Source: JBFXAN01 sp050184225 (lineage in GTDB: Bacteria > Chloroflexota > Dehalococcoidia > CAUJGQ01). Taken from it: a stretch of 64,000 nt of DNA. Each line of letters begins with the position of its first letter. The stretch's first letter is position 1. Positions 1 through 8,594 of the stretch are shown here, piece by piece. The position numbers were made by a program, and so were the translations under genes. Below the pieces are notes generated by a model. That model searched no databases and had not been told where the DNA came from. It saw only the letters and a program-made list of their open reading frames with translations. The DNA lies in contig JBFXAN010000001.1 in the NCBI GenBank assembly GCA_050184225.1, positions 1-64,000 on the forward strand, given 5' to 3'.

Positions 1-93
1 GGGCCGTAGCGGATCTTTCTGCCGTCGAGACATGATCGTGCTCCTGCCTACCACCTGCGTTGCCTGCCCGCCCAGGAGACAGCATCGCTGATA

Positions 94-1029
94 TTATGGC
101 AAGAGACACACCAACTGACCCACTAGTGGCCATCCGACGGCCTCACGCAGGTATGGATTGAGGCCGATGCCGATGTGACTGATGCGGTCGCGGTCGCCGC
201 TATGCTGCATCAGCAAGGATTCGAAGCGATCGCGGCCATCGCCGGCCACTGCGACGATGCGACCACCTTCGAAGGTCAGCCGTACGTCACCCGTGCCAGA
301 CGCGGGCGGCAGCCGGAGCTGCCCTACCACTGAGTTTTCAACCACGGTCGAGTAGACGGAACCGGCAGGGAGGTTGCTCACATGGCCGCCTCGTCGCCGA
401 TCCTCCGCATCGATCAGGCCGTCATCGGCCAGCCAGTGACGTCCGGTCGTGCTCATCCGTAGCTCGCAGCCGTCGGCGCCGCGAAGGGTGAGCGTGCTGC
501 CCTCTCGCAGTCGCGCGAGCGTGCGCTCGATAGGACGCTGCAACTCTTCAACGGTCGCGGCGAGCGCCGGCAGGAGCCGCGATTCGAGCGCGTCGAACGG
601 CAGCGACAACACCTCCGCCCGCTCAGGCGTCGGGACGGCGACGAGCAGGAAGGGCAGCCGGCGCTCGTCCTCAAGCTCGACCAACCGATGAACGGCGCTG
701 GTCCACGCGTCGCGCGCCGGACCGGGCGCCGTGGCCAGATCGAGGTCGGCGCCCTGGAGCACAAGCACGCGATCGACTCGACGCAGCCACTCGATGCGAT
801 GGCGATCCCACGCGGCGAGGTGGTCTGCGCCGGCCTCGTGCAGGAGACGATCGACGTAGCTCGGCGGTGTCAATTCGGGCAGCGGCGTTGCGCCTGCGCG
901 CTCGACCGCAAGCGCCATCTCCAGGACGACCTCGAACCGGCCGCTGTGCTCGCGGATCTGAACGACCTCGCCGGCGCGGACTCCCAGTCCACGAACGGCA
1001 CGGTCCGCGATCTCACGCCAGCCAGGCAC
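94..1029 (-). CDS. M29/NicX-like metallo-aminopeptidase family protein, C-terminally short
   Basis: The 311-residue protein resembles the M29 aminopeptidase superfamily, which includes AmpS-type peptidases and the NicX ring-cleaving dioxygenases. Visible family-like features are the segment ELRMSTTGR near residue 190, the beta-rich stretch FEGGRIVAVAGDGRDRFESL and the late motif SHIGIGLNP near residues 286-295, where the family places one metal ligand. M29 proteins normally continue about 40-60 residues further to supply a second His and an Asp (an HxD-type motif). Here the frame stops soon after GWPLVG, and the 93 bases left before the window edge show no matching continuation in any frame. 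It may be a truncated gene or a divergent short form. It is the last gene of a minus-strand group with the SDR at 1062. Family is fairly sure; activity is doubtful. Confidence 0.65.
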   Translation of the reverse strand: MPGWREIADRAVRGLGVRAGEVVQIREHSGRFEVVLEMALAVERAGATPLPELTPPSYVDRLLHEAGADHLAAWDRHRIEWLRRVDRVLVLQGADLDLATAPGPARDAWTSAVHRLVELEDERRLPFLLVAVPTPERAEVLSLPFDALESRLLPALAATVEELQRPIERTLARLREGSTLTLRGADGCELRMSTTGRHWLADDGLIDAEDRRRGGHVSNLPAGSVYSTVVENSVVGQLRLPPASGTGDVRLTFEGGRIVAVAGDGRDRFESLLMQHSGDRDRISHIGIGLNPYLREAVGWPLVGQLVCLLP

Positions 1030-1061
1030 GGTCCGCCTCCCTCTCCGCCTCGCACAGCGGC

Positions 1062-1928
1062 TCAGTGCCAGGTCATCCCGCCGTCGACGGTGAGATCCTG
1101 GCCGGTAATCCAGGCGCCCATCTCGCTACAGAGATAGGTACAGAGGTAGGCGATCTCCATGCCGTTGCCGGCGGTGCCCAGCGGGATACGCCGCAGCGTC
1201 GCCTGCCAGCGCTCCTCCCGGCCGAGGTCATCCATTCGCGCCGTCTCGATCACGCCAGGCAGGACGGCGTTGACACGGATGTTGTGCGGCGCAAGTTCCA
1301 GCGCCAGCGCGTGTGAGAGCGCATTGATCCCCGCCTTCGAGGCCGAATACGCCGCCGCGGACGCGCCCGCCACCCGGCTGGCGATCGAGGAGATATTGAG
1401 GATGCAGCCGCCCTCGCCCTGGGCGATCATCTGCCGCGCCGCCGCCTGAGAGGCGAGGAAGGTGCCGGTCAGGTTGGTTTCGATCACCGTGCGCCAGGTG
1501 TCGACAGGGAGGTCGATCACGGGCACACGGTCGTCGCCACGCGCGGCGCCGGCGTTGTTGACAACGATGTCGAGCCGGCCGAATTCCGACACCGACCGCT
1601 CCACCATCGCGGTGACCGCGTCCGGATCGCGCACATCCGACACGAGGGCCAGCGCCTGCGCCCCGGTTCCCCGAACCTCCTCGGCAACGCTCTCGATATC
1701 GCGCCAGCCGATCGCCTGCTCGTCGGGCGGGAAACGGTCCGGCGATCGGCCCGTGCCGGTGAGGACGATGTTCACCCCCTGGCGGGCAAGCTCCAGGGCC
1801 ACGGGACGGCCAATGCTGCGCAGCCGCCCCGCGCCGGTGACGATCGCGACCTTCCCCTTCAGTTCCGGCGCCCAGACACCGCGGCTGACCAGCGCCCGCT
1901 CCACAAACTCCGAGACATCGGTCGTCAT
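1062..1928 (-). CDS. SDR-family NAD(P)-dependent oxidoreductase
   Basis: This is a classical short-chain dehydrogenase/reductase of 288 residues. The Rossmann glycine motif appears as TGAGRLRSIG, the NNAG motif follows, and the catalytic Tyr-Lys pair lies in YSASKAG, preceded by the conserved ISSIASR serine region. The end reads GQDLTVDGGMTWH, a usual SDR C-terminus. The ATG at 1928 is preferred because GGAGG lies 7 bases upstream (1936-1940); an in-frame ATG six codons earlier has no such signal. About 20 residues precede the Rossmann fold, slightly longer than FabG. The substrate, likely a hydroxyacyl or hydroxy compound, cannot be read from the sequence. Confidence 0.9.
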   Translation of the reverse strand: MTTDVSEFVERALVSRGVWAPELKGKVAIVTGAGRLRSIGRPVALELARQGVNIVLTGTGRSPDRFPPDEQAIGWRDIESVAEEVRGTGAQALALVSDVRDPDAVTAMVERSVSEFGRLDIVVNNAGAARGDDRVPVIDLPVDTWRTVIETNLTGTFLASQAAARQMIAQGEGGCILNISSIASRVAGASAAAYSASKAGINALSHALALELAPHNIRVNAVLPGVIETARMDDLGREERWQATLRRIPLGTAGNGMEIAYLCTYLCSEMGAWITGQDLTVDGGMTWH

Positions 1929-1968
1929 CGGCCGTCCTCCATGCATAGCTTGAGTCGCCGCTATCGCC

Positions 1969-2580
1969 TCACGCCGTGGCGGGACCGTTCTCCACCCAGG
2001 ACTCGGCGAAGGCGAGGAAGGCCGAGCTCTGGGGGCGGCCGTCGCGCTCGGTCAGGCGGACATCGCCCTGGACGGGCACGCCGTTGACCGTGATCGTCGC
2101 CTCGGCGCAGGGACAGATCACCGTCGCCAGCTCGAAGCTGCGGCCGCCGAGCTGCGTGTCCGAGCCGATCACCTGCTGGTAGTCGCGCACGTCTCGCCAG
2201 ACCAGTTCGACCCGATGTGTCTCCGCGTGAACCGCCACACGATGATAGCTGCGGCTATCCGACTCCTGAAAGAAGCGGGCCGGCGACGGGGTCACACCGG
2301 GGAACCCCTTATCCTGGAAGTCGCCGAAATGCTGATTGAGCGTATCGGTGACAAAGCGGGCCATGGCGGTGTTGTCGGCATAGATCGCGGTGCGCGTGCC
2401 TTCGCCACCACACGCCGCCAGGTCCACCCAGAAGATCAGCGCGTTGCCCTCGCCATGGGCGGAGTAGGTCGCCCGCCAGTAGCTGGCGGCGGCCACCAGC
2501 TCGCCGGTGCCGGCGCGGAAGAGGCTGAGGCCGGGGTTCTCTCCGGTGAAGATCACCGGGCGATTGATCCGACGGGGCAT
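1969..2580 (-). CDS. conserved-looking protein of unknown function
   Basis: I do not recognise this 203-residue protein. It has no signal peptide or membrane segment. It begins MPRRINRPVIFTGENPGLSL and has evenly mixed, beta-rich composition with codon use like its neighbours, so it looks like a real cytoplasmic protein. Two features stand out: a CPCAE stretch near residue 155 with two close cysteines, and the pair ITVNGVPVQGDVRLTERDGR, which looks like beta strands of a small barrel. It lies between an SDR and an LLM oxidoreductase on the same strand with short gaps, so it may serve the same pathway. Confidence 0.65.
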   Translation of the reverse strand: MPRRINRPVIFTGENPGLSLFRAGTGELVAAASYWRATYSAHGEGNALIFWVDLAACGGEGTRTAIYADNTAMARFVTDTLNQHFGDFQDKGFPGVTPSPARFFQESDSRSYHRVAVHAETHRVELVWRDVRDYQQVIGSDTQLGGRSFELATVICPCAEATITVNGVPVQGDVRLTERDGRPQSSAFLAFAESWVENGPATA

Positions 2581-2638
2581 CGTCGTCGCTCCTTTGCGCG
2601 CGGTTCCATCTCGACGGCCGGAACCTGCCGAACTCGGA

Positions 2639-3688
2639 TCAGCGGGCCGCCGCGGCCGTGCCCGCGAGCTCGGCCATCAATTCCAGCGCCTCATCCTGGT
2701 CGGTGCGGATCGTCAGACCGGTGATGCCGCTGTCCTCCCAGGCCCGATAGCGCTCGCGGATACGCGCGGACGTGCCGGCCAGGATCTGCTCGTCGACGTA
2801 TTCGTCGGGGATCGCCTCCATCGCCTCGCCCTTGCGCCCCGCGAGATACAACTCCTGAATCGTCTGGGCGACATCGCCGTAGCCGCGGCGGGTCATCGCG
2901 TTTTTATGGAAGTTGATATCGCGGTGTCCCATACCGCCGACGTAGAGGGCGATGCCCGGCTTCGCCCGCCGAAACGCCTCGCGCACGTCATCGGTGATCG
3001 TGACTGTGGTCGATCCCTGGATCTCGAAGTCCTTCCAGGACTTGCCGTTGCCGGCGCGACGGAAGCCCTCTTCGATCCAGGGCCGGAACGTCTCCATCGA
3101 GCCGGGCACGAAGCCGAGCGGCAGCAACCCGTCGCAGAGTTGGGCGGCGAGCTTGACCGGCGACTCATTGCCGGAACCCATCCAGATCGGGATCGCCGGG
3201 TTCATATGCAGGATCGACTTGAGCGGCTTGGCGAGGCCGGCGGAGCCGGGGCCGGTATACGGCAGGGAGATCTCGCGGCCGTCGTGCGTGACTGGCTCCT
3301 CACGGGCAAAGACTTTGCGCATGATCGAGATGTAGTCTTTGAGCCGGTAGTAGGGACGGCCCCACGGCTGTCCGTACCAACCCTCGACGATCTGCGGACC
3401 GGACACGCCGAGGCCGGCGATCACCCGATTGCCGCCCGCCATCGCGTCCACGGTCGCCATCGACATCGCACAGTTGGCCGGCGTGCGCGCCGCGATCTGA
3501 ATGATCCCCGTCCCCAGCCGAATCCGTGTCGTCACCGCCGCGAGATACGCCAGCGGCGTGATCGCATCGGAACCGTACGCCTCGGCTGTCCAGACCGAGT
3601 CGTATCCGAGCCGCTCCGCCAGTTGGACCCGCTCCACCGGCACGCGCATCTCTGCGCCCGAGTATCCGATCGACAACCCAAGCTTCAT
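2639..3688 (-). CDS. LLM-class (luciferase-like) F420/flavin-dependent oxidoreductase
   Basis: The 349-residue protein has the TIM-barrel pattern of the bacterial luciferase-like superfamily. It starts MKLGLSIGYSGAEM, followed by ERVQLAERLGYDSVWTAEAYGSDAI, ATTRIRLGTGIIQI and GGNRVIAGLGVSGPQIVEGW, the order expected in F420-dependent members. Later PIWMGSGNESPVKLAAQLCDG matches the strand that contacts the cofactor phosphate. The start at 3688 is chosen because the 34 residues that an earlier ATG would add are Arg/Pro-rich and look non-coding, and a GAAGGA element lies upstream. It probably oxidises or reduces an organic substrate with F420 or FMN. It is the first gene of a minus-strand group and faces away from the binding protein at 3967. 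Confidence 0.85.
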   Translation of the reverse strand: MKLGLSIGYSGAEMRVPVERVQLAERLGYDSVWTAEAYGSDAITPLAYLAAVTTRIRLGTGIIQIAARTPANCAMSMATVDAMAGGNRVIAGLGVSGPQIVEGWYGQPWGRPYYRLKDYISIMRKVFAREEPVTHDGREISLPYTGPGSAGLAKPLKSILHMNPAIPIWMGSGNESPVKLAAQLCDGLLPLGFVPGSMETFRPWIEEGFRRAGNGKSWKDFEIQGSTTVTITDDVREAFRRAKPGIALYVGGMGHRDINFHKNAMTRRGYGDVAQTIQELYLAGRKGEAMEAIPDEYVDEQILAGTSARIRERYRAWEDSGITGLTIRTDQDEALELMAELAGTAAAAR

Positions 3689-3860
3689 CGCAGCAAAGTC
3701 CTTCGTGCATGGTCTGGCTGGCCGGCGCGCAGTCGCACGTGACCGGTTACTGTTCCTGTGGCCGACGTGTAGCCCGGTGCAGGGTATCACACCACCCGGC
3801 TAGCTTCCGCTGGCCAGTCAGATCCACAGTGGACGGCGCGAACGTACTCGTATCTAGTTC

Positions 3861-3888
3861 TTGACTTCCAATACCCGGCGTGTAGTCT
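3861..3888 (+). promoter_or_regulatory. candidate sigma70-type promoter for the family-5 binding protein
   Basis: TTGACT (3861-3866) and TAGTCT (3883-3888) are separated by 16 bases in the gap upstream of the gene at 3967. The -35 matches the consensus in five of six positions; the -10 is weaker. It is the best candidate in a 278-base divergent gap, where I see no other structure. Confidence 0.35.
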
Positions 3889-3966
3889 GTCACCATTACC
3901 GAACGGGCGGGCATTTCGTCCGAACAGGGTGATCGGAGTCGGTGTTACACACGGGAGGGGAACCCA

Positions 3967-5820
3967 ATGGTGAGTACGACAGGTTGGCGACAGCGCGGCG
4001 GACGCGCCCTTACGCGCCGGCGACTGATAGGAGCGACCGCAGTGGCGGGCGGCGCCGCCTTCATCGCGGCGTGCGGCGGCGACGAGTCCGAGTCGGAGTC
4101 AGGCAGCCAGCAGACCGCTCCCGCCGACCGCAGCGCCGGGGCGGCCGCGCCCGGCTCGGTGTCGGTCAACCTCGACGCGAAGTCGAAGCCGGTATCCGGC
4201 AAGGAATCGATCGAAGAGTTACGCGAGCGATTCCACCCGCAAAATCTCAAACACCTCCCCGGCCAGAAGGACGGCCCCAAGAACGGCGGCACCCTGCGCT
4301 GGTCGAGCAATCCGCCCGTCAGCTGGGATCTCGCCGGTCCGGCTGCCTCGCTCCTCGCCAGCTATGCGGTCTTCCACAACGGGTTGGTCAGCTTCGAGAT
4401 GGGCGATATGAGCGAGAACCTCAACCTGGTCAAGACCCAGGGAGACCTCGCCCAGTCCTGGGAGCAGGCAGACACGATGACGCTCACCTTCAAACTCAAC
4501 TCGGGCATCAAGTGGCAGGATGTACCGCCGGTGGGCGGCCGTGACTTTACCGCCGAAGACGTCAAGTACGCCGTCGAGGTCTACCAGAAAGCGCCGGTGC
4601 AGAGCACGATCTACCGCGATGTCGACCATGTGGAGACGCCGGACGCCAACACGGTTGTCTTTAAGATGAAGCAGCCGGTCGCCTATTTCCTCGGTGTACT
4701 CCGCCAGCCGATGAACCTGATCTTCTCGCGGGAACAGCATCAATCGTCCGGCGGCCTCGCGAGCGGGCCGATCGGCACCGGCGCCTTCATCTTCGAGAGC
4801 GCCCAGGACCGCGTCGGCTGGAAGGCGCGGAAGAACCCCACCTACTTCAAGAAGGATGCCTGGACCGGCAAGCAGCTTCCGTATCTTGACGGCATCGAGA
4901 CAAGCTACTTCGTCGATACCAACGCGGCGCTGGCCGCCTTCCGCGACAAGCAACTGGATGTCTACTATCCGCTGAATCGATCGCTCTGGATGGACGTGCT
5001 CAAGACCAATCCCGAGGTGATCACCCAGATCACGACGCCGCCGCCCAGTTATCAACCCTATATCGGCATCCGGGTGGACAAACCACCGTTCAACGATGTC
5101 CGCGTGCGGCGGGCGCTGTCGCTGGCGGTCAACCGCGAGGACATCATCTTCGGTCCGTTCGACGGTCTGGCGGGCTACGGCTATGCCCAGGACTGGACCT
5201 ACTTCGGCCAGGAGTGGCCCTGGGCGCCGGAGCAGCTGGGACAGTACATGAAGTTCAACGCGGAGGAAGCAAAGAAGCTGATGACGGAGGCGGGATTCCC
5301 GGAGGGCATCGGCCGCAAGCTGGAGATCTACCACTCCGCGGCCACTGGTATCAATTTCGACACCGGCCAGCTCGTCGCCGATATGTGGAAGAAGAACCTC
5401 GGCATCGATGTGGTCGAGACGGTACCGCCGGATACCGCCGCCTGGCAGCAGAATTTCTACGGCGTCAAGTACGAGGACACGATCGTCGCGGGTGTGGCCG
5501 GCCCCAGCCTCGACCCCGATGCCTACGCCTATGACCCACTCCACTCAAAGTCGACGAAGAACTACTTCAAGGTCAACGACCCCCAGCTTGACAGCCTCAC
5601 CGAAGCGCAGCGGGTGGAGTTTGACACGACGAAGCGGCAGCAACTCCTGAAGGACATCATGGCGCGCGACCTCGATCAGGCGTACCGGCTCTGGACGGTG
5701 ACGCCCTATAAGATCAACACGCGCTATCCGTACCTCTTCAACGCCGTAGACCAGGTGCACGCCTGGGGGCCGGCCGGCTGGGGCTCAAAGGTGTGCGAGA
5801 TGGTCTGGATGAATCGATAG
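3967..5820 (+). CDS. ABC transporter substrate-binding lipoprotein, family 5 (peptide/opine/nickel type)
   Basis: This 617-residue extracytoplasmic receptor belongs to the DppA/OppA family. The N-terminus has a twin-arginine-like leader (LTRRRLIGATAV) ending in a lipobox-like A-A-C-G, then an acidic serine-rich linker, so it should be membrane-anchored outside. Family features include NGGTLRWSSNPP, SWEQADTMTLTFKLNSGIKW, DFTAEDVKYAVE, IGTGAFIFES and PPFNDVRVRRALSLAVNRE. GGGAGGGG lies just upstream of the ATG. No permease or ATPase of its own is adjacent, so it must share a transporter elsewhere. A strong hairpin follows the stop. The ligand, a peptide or a peptide-sized organic molecule, is unknown. 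Confidence 0.9.
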   Translation: MVSTTGWRQRGGRALTRRRLIGATAVAGGAAFIAACGGDESESESGSQQTAPADRSAGAAAPGSVSVNLDAKSKPVSGKESIEELRERFHPQNLKHLPGQKDGPKNGGTLRWSSNPPVSWDLAGPAASLLASYAVFHNGLVSFEMGDMSENLNLVKTQGDLAQSWEQADTMTLTFKLNSGIKWQDVPPVGGRDFTAEDVKYAVEVYQKAPVQSTIYRDVDHVETPDANTVVFKMKQPVAYFLGVLRQPMNLIFSREQHQSSGGLASGPIGTGAFIFESAQDRVGWKARKNPTYFKKDAWTGKQLPYLDGIETSYFVDTNAALAAFRDKQLDVYYPLNRSLWMDVLKTNPEVITQITTPPPSYQPYIGIRVDKPPFNDVRVRRALSLAVNREDIIFGPFDGLAGYGYAQDWTYFGQEWPWAPEQLGQYMKFNAEEAKKLMTEAGFPEGIGRKLEIYHSAATGINFDTGQLVADMWKKNLGIDVVETVPPDTAAWQQNFYGVKYEDTIVAGVAGPSLDPDAYAYDPLHSKSTKNYFKVNDPQLDSLTEAQRVEFDTTKRQQLLKDIMARDLDQAYRLWTVTPYKINTRYPYLFNAVDQVHAWGPAGWGSKVCEMVWMNR

Positions 5821-5848
5821 GAGTGCCCCGGCGGCGGCCGGACATGCA

Positions 5849-5890
5849 CGACGCCCCGACTCGGTGGGGGCAACACGAGTCGGGGCGTCG
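5849..5890. terminator. 15-bp perfect hairpin between convergent genes
   Basis: The arms 5849-5863 (CGACGCCCCGACTCG) and 5876-5890 are perfect reverse complements with a 12-base loop. It lies between the plus-strand binding protein ending at 5820 and the minus-strand livF ending at 5981, so it could stop transcription from both sides. There is no T-run after either arm, so it would be an atypical intrinsic terminator. Confidence 0.75.
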
Positions 5891-5980
5891 GGGCCGGAAC
5901 CAAGGAGCATCCTGCCCGCGACGCGACCATTCGTGACTCACCCGATCGGGTTATTTGTGACGACTGGTACTCGCTTGGCG

Positions 5981-6739
5981 CTACTCGCCGGTGGCCGTCG
6001 GCCGCCCCAGGTACGCCGAGATCACCCGCTCGTCGTGAACGAGCTCGGCGCCAGGGCCGGAGATGGTGATGCGGCCGGTTTCAATCACGTAGGCGTCATC
6101 ACTGATCGAGAGCGCCTTCCGGGCATTCTGCTCGACGAGCAGGATCGTTGTGCCCTCGGCATGGACCTCGGCCAGGATGCGGAAGACCTCGTTGACGAGC
6201 AAGGGCGCGAGTCCCATCGACGGCTCGTCGAGCAGGAGCATCCGCGGACGCGCCATCAACGCGCGGGCGATCGCAAGCATCTGCTGCTCGCCGCCGGACA
6301 GACTGCCGGCAGGCACGCGCCGGCGCTCGCGCAGGACGGGGAAACGGCTGAACATCGCATCGAGGTCGGCGCGAATCCCGGCGCGGTCATGCCGCTGATA
6401 GGCACCCAGTTCCAGATTATCTTCGACGGACAGATACGCGATCACCTGACGACCCTCCGGCACCTGGACGATGCCGCGTCGCACGATCTGGTGTGTGGTC
6501 AGTCGCGAGATCTCCTCGCCCGCGAACCGGATCGATCCGTTCGCCGGGACGATACCGGAGATTGCCGAGAGCGTCGTCGTCTTCCCAGCGCCGTTCGCGC
6601 CGATCAGACTGACAATCGATCCGTCAGGCACCGCGAAGGAGATGCCACGCACCGCCTGCACGCGACCGTAGTCAACGCGGAGATCCGTGACCTCGAGGAG
6701 CGCCGGGCGCTCACCGTTGGACGTCGAATGACCCTGCAC
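5981..6739 (-). CDS. livF: branched-chain amino-acid-type ABC transporter ATPase (LivF)
   Basis: A 252-residue ABC ATPase of the LivF group that powers the importer made with LivH, LivM and LivG. Walker A is GANGAGKTT, the signature is LSGGEQQMLAIARAL, and Walker B is LLLDEPSMGLAP, the form typical of LivF. The H-loop lies in TTILLVEQNARKAL. The gene starts four bases after the stop of livG, so the two are translationally linked. It is the last gene of the five-gene minus-strand operon that begins with the binding protein at 10766. Ligands of such importers include branched amino acids, urea, amides and aromatic acids; the real one is not evident. Confidence 0.93.
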   Translation of the reverse strand: MQGHSTSNGERPALLEVTDLRVDYGRVQAVRGISFAVPDGSIVSLIGANGAGKTTTLSAISGIVPANGSIRFAGEEISRLTTHQIVRRGIVQVPEGRQVIAYLSVEDNLELGAYQRHDRAGIRADLDAMFSRFPVLRERRRVPAGSLSGGEQQMLAIARALMARPRMLLLDEPSMGLAPLLVNEVFRILAEVHAEGTTILLVEQNARKALSISDDAYVIETGRITISGPGAELVHDERVISAYLGRPTATGE

Positions 6740-6743
6740 CCGG

Positions 6744-7535
6744 CTACTCCTCGCTTCCCAGATAGGCGGCGATCACCGCGTCGTCGGTCGAAACCTCCGC
6801 CGGAGATCCTTCGGCGATCACCCGGCCGAAGTCTAGGACCGTGATCCGATCGCAGATGCTCATCACCAGGGGCATGTTGTGCTCCACCAGCAGGATCGTC
6901 CGCCGCTCGGCGGCGATCGAGCGGATCAGCGCGGCGACCTCGTCCACCTCGGCGGGATTCATGCCGGCCGTCGGCTCGTCCAGCAGCAGCAGGCGCGGGT
7001 CGGAAACGAGGGCGCGGGCGATCTCCAACCGGCGTTGCTCGCCGTAGGGGAGGTTCCGTGCCTGCTGGTGGACACGCCGGCCCAGACCAACACGATCCAG
7101 CACGAGGACAGCCCGATCGCGCGTCGCGGTTTCCTCGCGCCGGGTGGCGGGAGCAAAGAGGAGTCGTTGCCCCAGCGACGCGCGCGTGACCGTATGCAGG
7201 CCCACGAGCAGGTTTTCCAAAGCGGACATCTGGGGGAAGAGGCGGAGGTTCTGGAAGGTACGGCGCACGCCCATCGCCGCGATCCGGTGCGGAGGCAGGC
7301 GGTCGATTCGGGTGCCATGAACGTCGATCGTGCCGGCACTCGGACGCATCAATCCGGAGATCAGGTTGAGCGCCGTCGTCTTGCCGGCGCCGTTGGGACC
7401 GATCAGACCATGGATCGTGCCCGCCCGCACGTCAAAGTTGACATCATCGACCGCACGCACGCCGCCGAATGTCCGGCCGACGCCCGAGAGAACGAGCGCC
7501 GGCTGGTCCGCGTCGGGCAGCGATCGAGACGTCAT
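6744..7535 (-). CDS. livG: branched-chain amino-acid-type ABC transporter ATPase (LivG)
   Basis: A 263-residue ATPase with Walker A GPNGAGKTT, signature LPYGEQRRLEIARAL and Walker B LLLDEPTAGMNPAE, the LivG form. The segment RTFQNLRLFPQMSALENLLVGLH is also typical of LivG. The ATG at 7535 is preferred: the reading frame is open 31 codons further upstream, but that stretch overlaps the end of livM. The chosen start lies just after the livM stop (7541) and before livF (6739), as in most liv operons. Confidence 0.93.
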   Translation of the reverse strand: MTSRSLPDADQPALVLSGVGRTFGGVRAVDDVNFDVRAGTIHGLIGPNGAGKTTALNLISGLMRPSAGTIDVHGTRIDRLPPHRIAAMGVRRTFQNLRLFPQMSALENLLVGLHTVTRASLGQRLLFAPATRREETATRDRAVLVLDRVGLGRRVHQQARNLPYGEQRRLEIARALVSDPRLLLLDEPTAGMNPAEVDEVAALIRSIAAERRTILLVEHNMPLVMSICDRITVLDFGRVIAEGSPAEVSTDDAVIAAYLGSEE

Positions 7536-7540
7536 GCTGG

Positions 7541-8548
7541 TCACCGAAGCTCGCTCCCACTCAGCGTTTCGCCGCCCACCGGCTCGCCCTGCGGCCCGCG
7601 CGGCGTTCGCCAGCGGGGGAGGCTCCACCGCCGGTCGAACAGGCTGACGAGGCCGCGCGGGAGGAAGAGGATCACGCCGAGCAGGATCACGCCGTTGAGG
7701 ATCACCCGGTCCGCTCCCGGTTTGATGCCGAGCGCGCGAACGGCATCAAGCCGCATGAACTCCGGCAGGCTGGTGATCAAGGCGGAACCAAGCACCGGAC
7801 CGATGAAGGAGGTCATCCCGCCGACAACGGCATAGATCAAGATCTCGACGGCGCGGGCGAAGCCGTAGGTCCGCGGTTCGATCGCGCGGACATAGTGGGC
7901 CTCCATCGCCCCCGCCATCCCCGCGATGAAGGCGCCGATCATGAAGGCGAGCACCTTATAGTAGGTCGTGTTGATCCCCATCGTCCGGGCGGCGGCCTCG
8001 TCCTCCCGGATCGCTTCCAGCGCATAGCCCATCCGCGACCCACGCAGCCGCCAGAAGAAGAACAGCACCACCGCCAGCAGTCCGTAGATGTGCCACCACT
8101 CCGTCTTCTGCGGGATCGCGGGCAGACCGAGGGCGCCGCCGCTCGGCTCCCAGTTGATCAGCACGATCCGGGTCACCTCACCGAAGCCGATCGTGGCGAT
8201 CGCGAGAAAGACGCCGCGCAACCGCAGCACAGGCACACCGAGCGGGATCGCAACCAGCATCGCCATCAGCGCGCCCGCCAGCAGGGCCGGCAGGAACGGC
8301 CAGTCCTGACGCAGCGTGAGCAACGCCGCCGTATAGGCGCCGATGCCGGCGAAGGCCGCGTTCGCCAGTGAGAGGAGGCCGCACGAGAGCGTCATATAGA
8401 GGCTCAACCCCAGAATGGCGTTGAGCCCGATGAAGTTGATCACACTCGCATAAGTGGCGTAGAAGTCGCGGATCGCGTCCAGGGTTCTGACCCCTCCTCC
8501 GGCCCCTTCCCCCGCTGACGCGCGGAGCGGGGTGCCTGACTCGACCAT
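7541..8548 (-). CDS. livM: branched-chain amino-acid-type ABC transporter permease (LivM)
   Basis: A 335-residue multi-spanning membrane protein of the LivM group. Hydrophobic helices alternate with short loops, and family signatures are present: LNAILGLSLYMTLSCGLLSLANAAFAGIGAYTAA spread over two helices, LRLRGVFLAIATIGFGEV, and MGINTTYYKVLAFMIGAFIAGMAGAM, the loop that contacts the ATPase. The first 20 residues are polar and no strong ribosome-binding site precedes the ATG, so a start a little downstream is possible. It pairs with LivH (8595) to form the membrane channel. Confidence 0.92.
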   Translation of the reverse strand: MVESGTPLRASAGEGAGGGVRTLDAIRDFYATYASVINFIGLNAILGLSLYMTLSCGLLSLANAAFAGIGAYTAALLTLRQDWPFLPALLAGALMAMLVAIPLGVPVLRLRGVFLAIATIGFGEVTRIVLINWEPSGGALGLPAIPQKTEWWHIYGLLAVVLFFFWRLRGSRMGYALEAIREDEAAARTMGINTTYYKVLAFMIGAFIAGMAGAMEAHYVRAIEPRTYGFARAVEILIYAVVGGMTSFIGPVLGSALITSLPEFMRLDAVRALGIKPGADRVILNGVILLGVILFLPRGLVSLFDRRWSLPRWRTPRGPQGEPVGGETLSGSELR

Positions 8549-8594
8549 TGGCTGAATCAGGTGATCACTGTGGGCACATGGCGGAATTCCATTC

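Noticed and set aside
1462..1953. Long open frames on the strand opposite many genes
   Set aside because: GC-rich codon use leaves long stop-free frames opposite real genes; these products are Arg/Ser/Pro/His-rich and match no family.
5849..5890. A copy of the dispersed hairpin families
   Set aside because: The stem has no sequence in common with families 1-3, so it is treated as a single terminator-like hairpin.
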